Both the position numbers and the translations under genes were made by a program. Shown one piece after another: positions 61,300 through 64,000 of a stretch of DNA of 64,000 nt. Source of the stretch: Liolophura sinensis (Eukaryota; Mollusca; Polyplacophora; Chitonida; Chitonidae); contig NC_088295.1 in NCBI RefSeq assembly GCF_032854445.1, positions 61,857,249 to 61,921,248 of the forward strand, given 5' to 3'. Numbering within the stretch: position 1 is the stretch's first letter; each line of letters starts with the position of its first letter. A model generated the notes under the pieces. That model did no database searches. It was not told the DNA's origin and saw only the letters and a program-made list of their open reading frames with translations.

Positions 61300-61500
61300 C
61301 ATAAACGTTGCGTTTACATGATGCGATTTGTCGTATCGATTCGTCGAATTCAACACTTGGAATGAAAATAAAAGAAGTCTGTTTCACATTTCGTGATCAG
61401 ACGTTACGATTTCTCGAATGGTACAATCGCATGAAATGGTGCATGTCCGGTTTTCTTTCGACGGATCGACCCGAAAATGTAAATGCGGCTTAACGCAAAT
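61300..61500. mobile_element. Possible MITE beside a transporter exon
   Basis: GCGTTTACATGATGCGATTT near the left end is an imperfect inverted match to the complement of ATGTAAATGCGGCTTAACGC at the right end, and GATTCGTCGAA is mirrored too. It ends about 11 bp from the helix-11 exon donor. Confidence 0.35.
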
Positions 61501-61510
61501 CATTACTTAC

Positions 61511-61583
61511 TAACACGCTGGAGAATGGCGATAAGAAGGAACCAAGTCTCGCTGATATTGACCCAATTCCCAATCCAGACGTC
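61511..61583 (-). CDS. SLC22-like transporter exon (helix ~11)
   Basis: 73 nt, acceptor TTTCAAG, donor TTA|gtaagt. It encodes TSGLGIGSISARLGSFLSPF and SSVL. This matches the family pattern RN.G.G..S..AR.G....P. The downstream end joins in phase 0 to the last exon. Confidence 0.82.
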
Positions 61584-61983
61584 CTTGAAAGACAGAAAAA
61601 CAATAATATCGAGTTATCACGTGTAAAAAAAACCCATAAAATTGTGTGCCAAAATAAATTAGATAAATTGATCATATTATAAAATATGGGGATCAATTTA
61701 ACATTGGTATTGGTCTAAACTTATCCTTGCATAGACACATGCAACATATAGGGCCTACCACATCAGCGTATTCTATGCAGAATTACTCATCCGCAAGATG
61801 TTTACGCCAGGCATTCAAGAATATGCATGTAAAAAAAAATGTAGATCTGTCGAAGGGGTAACTAAAACCAAGTCACCTTGAACCGAACACCTAGTTTTCT
61901 GACTTTTAAACAGGGGTGTTTATGGGCATGAATTGGAGTTAGCTCCCTTCCTTGGTATGTAATTTAGGTAAATGTAAGTTAAG

Positions 61984-62146
61984 TCCGTTAATCGGACCTC
62001 TGTTTTTGCCAGGTTGATCCGGGTCCATTAATCGGACCTCTGTTTTTGCCAGGTTGATCCGGGTCCATTAATCGGACCTCTGTTTTTGCCAGGTTGATCC
62101 GGGTCCATTAATCGGACCTCTGTTTTTGCCAGGTTGATCCGGGTCC
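61984..62146. repeat. 40-bp tandem repeat, four units, in transporter intron
   Basis: ATCGGACCTCTGTTTTTGCC plus AGGTTGATCCGGGTCCATTA, repeated almost without change, which suggests recent expansion. Confidence 0.95.
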
Positions 62147-62242
62147 TTTCCATGCCAGGGGCTGATGCATTAACAGCTAGCTAGTAATTACGGGCAGCAA
62201 ACTCATGGAATACTAAGACGAGAGCAGTATTTGAAGCCTTAC

Positions 62243-62360
62243 CGGAAGTTAGTAGGGAATACTTCTGTCGTATAGACATATATCAGGGTAAATGTGGCCG
62301 AGATTCCAAATTTACCGACGAATGTTACCACTTGCATGACGATAACTTTGGTCACTCCAG
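62243..62360 (-). CDS. SLC22-like transporter exon (GKFGIS helix)
   Basis: 118 nt, acceptor GTCCTCAG, donor TTCCG|gtaagg. It encodes GVTKVIVMQVVTFVGKFGIS, then ATFTLIYVYTTEVFPTNF. GKFGIS..F...YVYT.E.FPT..R is a signature stretch of SLC22 transporters around helices 9-10. The Arg after FPTNF is split across the intron and completes as FR-TSGLG in the next exon, which confirms the join. Confidence 0.88.
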
Positions 62361-62624
62361 CTGAGGACAAATTGAAAACAACAGATTAATAAAATTTATA
62401 TCAAACAGCGAACCAATAACGGACTGATCATATGTTTTAGTATTAGAACATCGAGTGGTCAGCGTTTTGTAAAGATGTCTTCAATCTTTAGTATGTCTTG
62501 CCATTGTGTTGTCAAGTTACACCTTGCATAAAAATCGGTTATTGGTTATTGGAGAAGCCAACAACGAAAAGTATAGCTGCACCAAATATTCGAGTATCCT
62601 TATATATGAGAGGATATATGCCTA

Positions 62625-62890
62625 CATGTGCGTTACTGAAGAGCCGAATAATGCCCTAACACCGTTATGGGACAGAATGAAACAGGTACGTTACTGAAGG
62701 GTCGAATATTGCGCTAGTACCATTATGAGATAGAATGAACAAGTACGCTAATGAAGGGCCGAATAACGCCGCAGCACCATTATGACACAGAATGTACACG
62801 TTCGTTACTGAAAGCCCGAACAACGCGCTAGGAACATTACGAGACAGGATAGACACGTATACGTTCCTGAATAACCGAATAACGACAAAC
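62625..62890. repeat. Degenerate ~58-bp tandem repeat, about 4.5 units, in transporter intron
   Basis: CGTTACTGAAG..CCGAATAA and CATTATGAGACAGAATG blocks recur at about 62630, 62690, 62747, 62802 and 62862. The 93-codon minus-strand frame is repeat-derived. Confidence 0.8.
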
Positions 62891-63313
62891 ATGTACGCAA
62901 CATATTTTAGTAAACATTTCATTTGACATGCAAATATAACGAACAAGGTATGCTGGCGTCATATTCGAACGATTACATTATTATAGAGGCACGACTTAAA
63001 AAACCAAACCCTGTGTTAAATTCTCTTACGTTATTTGATATCTAAATATCGAATTTGGTACTGGCACATTGCTTATCTTTAGTCGTTGCTTGCATTATGA
63101 GACAAAATGTGGTTGCAATGTCACACCACAGCGTCGATTAGCATAGCGTTCTTTCTGAAGATAGTACTTATCTGGACGTGTCTGTGAGAAATTGGACACG
63201 GAACAATAAAGATTATTTCCATGTGATCCCGAGGTCTCCCGACTTTGAGGCGGACGCTCTAATCATTAAGCCACCTTATCTTGTAGAGATAGGTATGTGG
63301 CCTGTATACTCAC

Positions 63314-63399
63314 TGAGAGTGAAGTTGAAGACGCCGGCTAACAACAGAGACACTGCACACAAACCGTGTAACCACACCAGTAACTTTTTCCGATCTAAC
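63314..63399 (-). CDS. SLC22-like transporter exon (loop and helix ~8)
   Basis: 86 nt, acceptor CACATCAG, donor CTCA|gtgagt. It encodes LDRKKLLVWLHGLCAVSLLL, then AGVFNFTL: a basic DRKK turn followed by a membrane helix, as in the GRRxxL turn and next helix of the organic cation/anion transporter (SLC22) branch of the major facilitator superfamily. It joins in phase to the next exon through a split Thr codon. Upstream exons lie beyond the window except perhaps one at the very edge. Confidence 0.72.
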
Positions 63400-63569
63400 C
63401 TGATGTGATGCAGAAGAAAATGGGAGATATTCACTAAAAGTGCATGAACGTATTAAGCGGTACAAGATTTTAATCAGTACACTGCCCTACTGCGTCTTTG
63501 TTCTTGCACAGTTGAGAGGCTATAATGTCATTCACAATGAGTTAAAGACGAACAATGTTCGCCTATAAA

Positions 63570-63715
63570 TTATTTATTTATTTATCCATTTGATTGGAGT
63601 TTAATGCTGTATACTCAAGAATGTTTCACTTATACGACAGCGGCCAGAATTATGGTACTAGGGAAACCCACGACCATCCGCAGGTCGCTAACATGTTAAC
63701 CACTAGGCCACGGAC
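63570..63715 (-). mobile_element. tRNA-derived SINE (family A), fragment
   Basis: ATTTGATTGGAGTTTAATGC, ACGACAGCGGCCAGAATTAT and CCACGACCATCCGCAGGTCG, then a short CTAGGCCACGGACC end. Confidence 0.8.
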
Positions 63716-63979
63716 CCTCCCCCCCCATAACCCCACCCTCTTAATCACCTGATTTGATGAAGAGTTGACCGAACCTTCTGTGTAGACGAGTTAACAAAGC
63801 GAAGAGGGCATTCACACGCACTAGCAGGCGTAGCAGGAGGATTGTGCGTTTAAATACACACTTTGGAATCGGTTTGTGGGAAATATTGAGTAAATACGCC
63901 CAGGGAGTGTAATTCTGTCATCAGCACCTCGACCCACGTGTATACAAAGATACAACACATCTAATATATTCGTACCTAC

Positions 63980-64000
63980 CATCTTAGACCCACGTACAGA
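63980..64000 (-). CDS. Possible edge of the next upstream SLC22 exon
   Basis: At the right edge a minus-strand donor AAGATG|gtaggtac ends an open stretch that could join in phase 2 to the LDRKK exon. Only about 20 bases are visible and the encoded residues (LYVGLR) are not distinctive. Confidence 0.25.

Overview
The window looks like nuclear DNA of a lophotrochozoan animal, most likely a mollusc. This is an inference from three things: split genes with GT-AG introns, AT-rich intergenic DNA full of (TA)n tracts and ACATGTA-type words, and about two dozen copies of a tRNA-derived SINE whose tail reads ACGCCGTACTCAAGAATATT. I recall that SINE type from mollusc genomes, but I could not run a search. 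There are no bacterial operons, phage genes or CRISPR arrays.

Two genes can be reconstructed with confidence, both on the minus strand. The first (48583 down to 35260) is a kexin/furin-family proprotein convertase closest to neuroendocrine convertase 1 (PC1/3). It has eleven coding exons and a model of about 835 residues: signal peptide, prodomain with two basic cleavage sites, complete Asp-His-Asn-Ser catalytic machinery, P domain, and a long charged tail ending in an amphipathic helix. A noncoding first exon with a perfect cAMP-response element beside it is proposed near 53.5 kb. The second gene (63399 down to 58931, continuing off the right edge) is the 3' part of an SLC22-type organic ion transporter. 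It covers roughly the last five membrane helices.

Layout. 1-17 kb is intergenic, with SINE fragments, several long (TA)n tracts and a repeat that sits beside three of them. 17.25-17.91 kb, minus strand, holds a damaged coding region I do not recognise. 18.4-19.2 kb has a SINE and two minisatellites. 19.3-30.5 kb is mostly featureless, with a TA-flanked inverted-repeat element near 23.1 kb and one uncertain coding exon near 25 kb. 30.5-31.4 kb is a 28-bp minisatellite. 33-35.26 kb probably includes the convertase 3' UTR. 35.26-53.6 kb is the convertase gene. 53.6-58.9 kb is the intergenic block between the two genes, with an 11-codon tandem repeat, a TTAA-flanked element and several SINEs. 58.9-64 kb is the transporter gene, whose introns hold SINEs, a possible solo LTR and short tandem arrays.

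The most unusual observation is in the convertase gene. Two unrelated tandem arrays (86 bp x 4 and 112 bp x 6) each begin inside a coding exon and copy its 5' splice site into the following intron. In the 112-bp array the GT donor is intact only in the first and last copies and is mutated in the four between.
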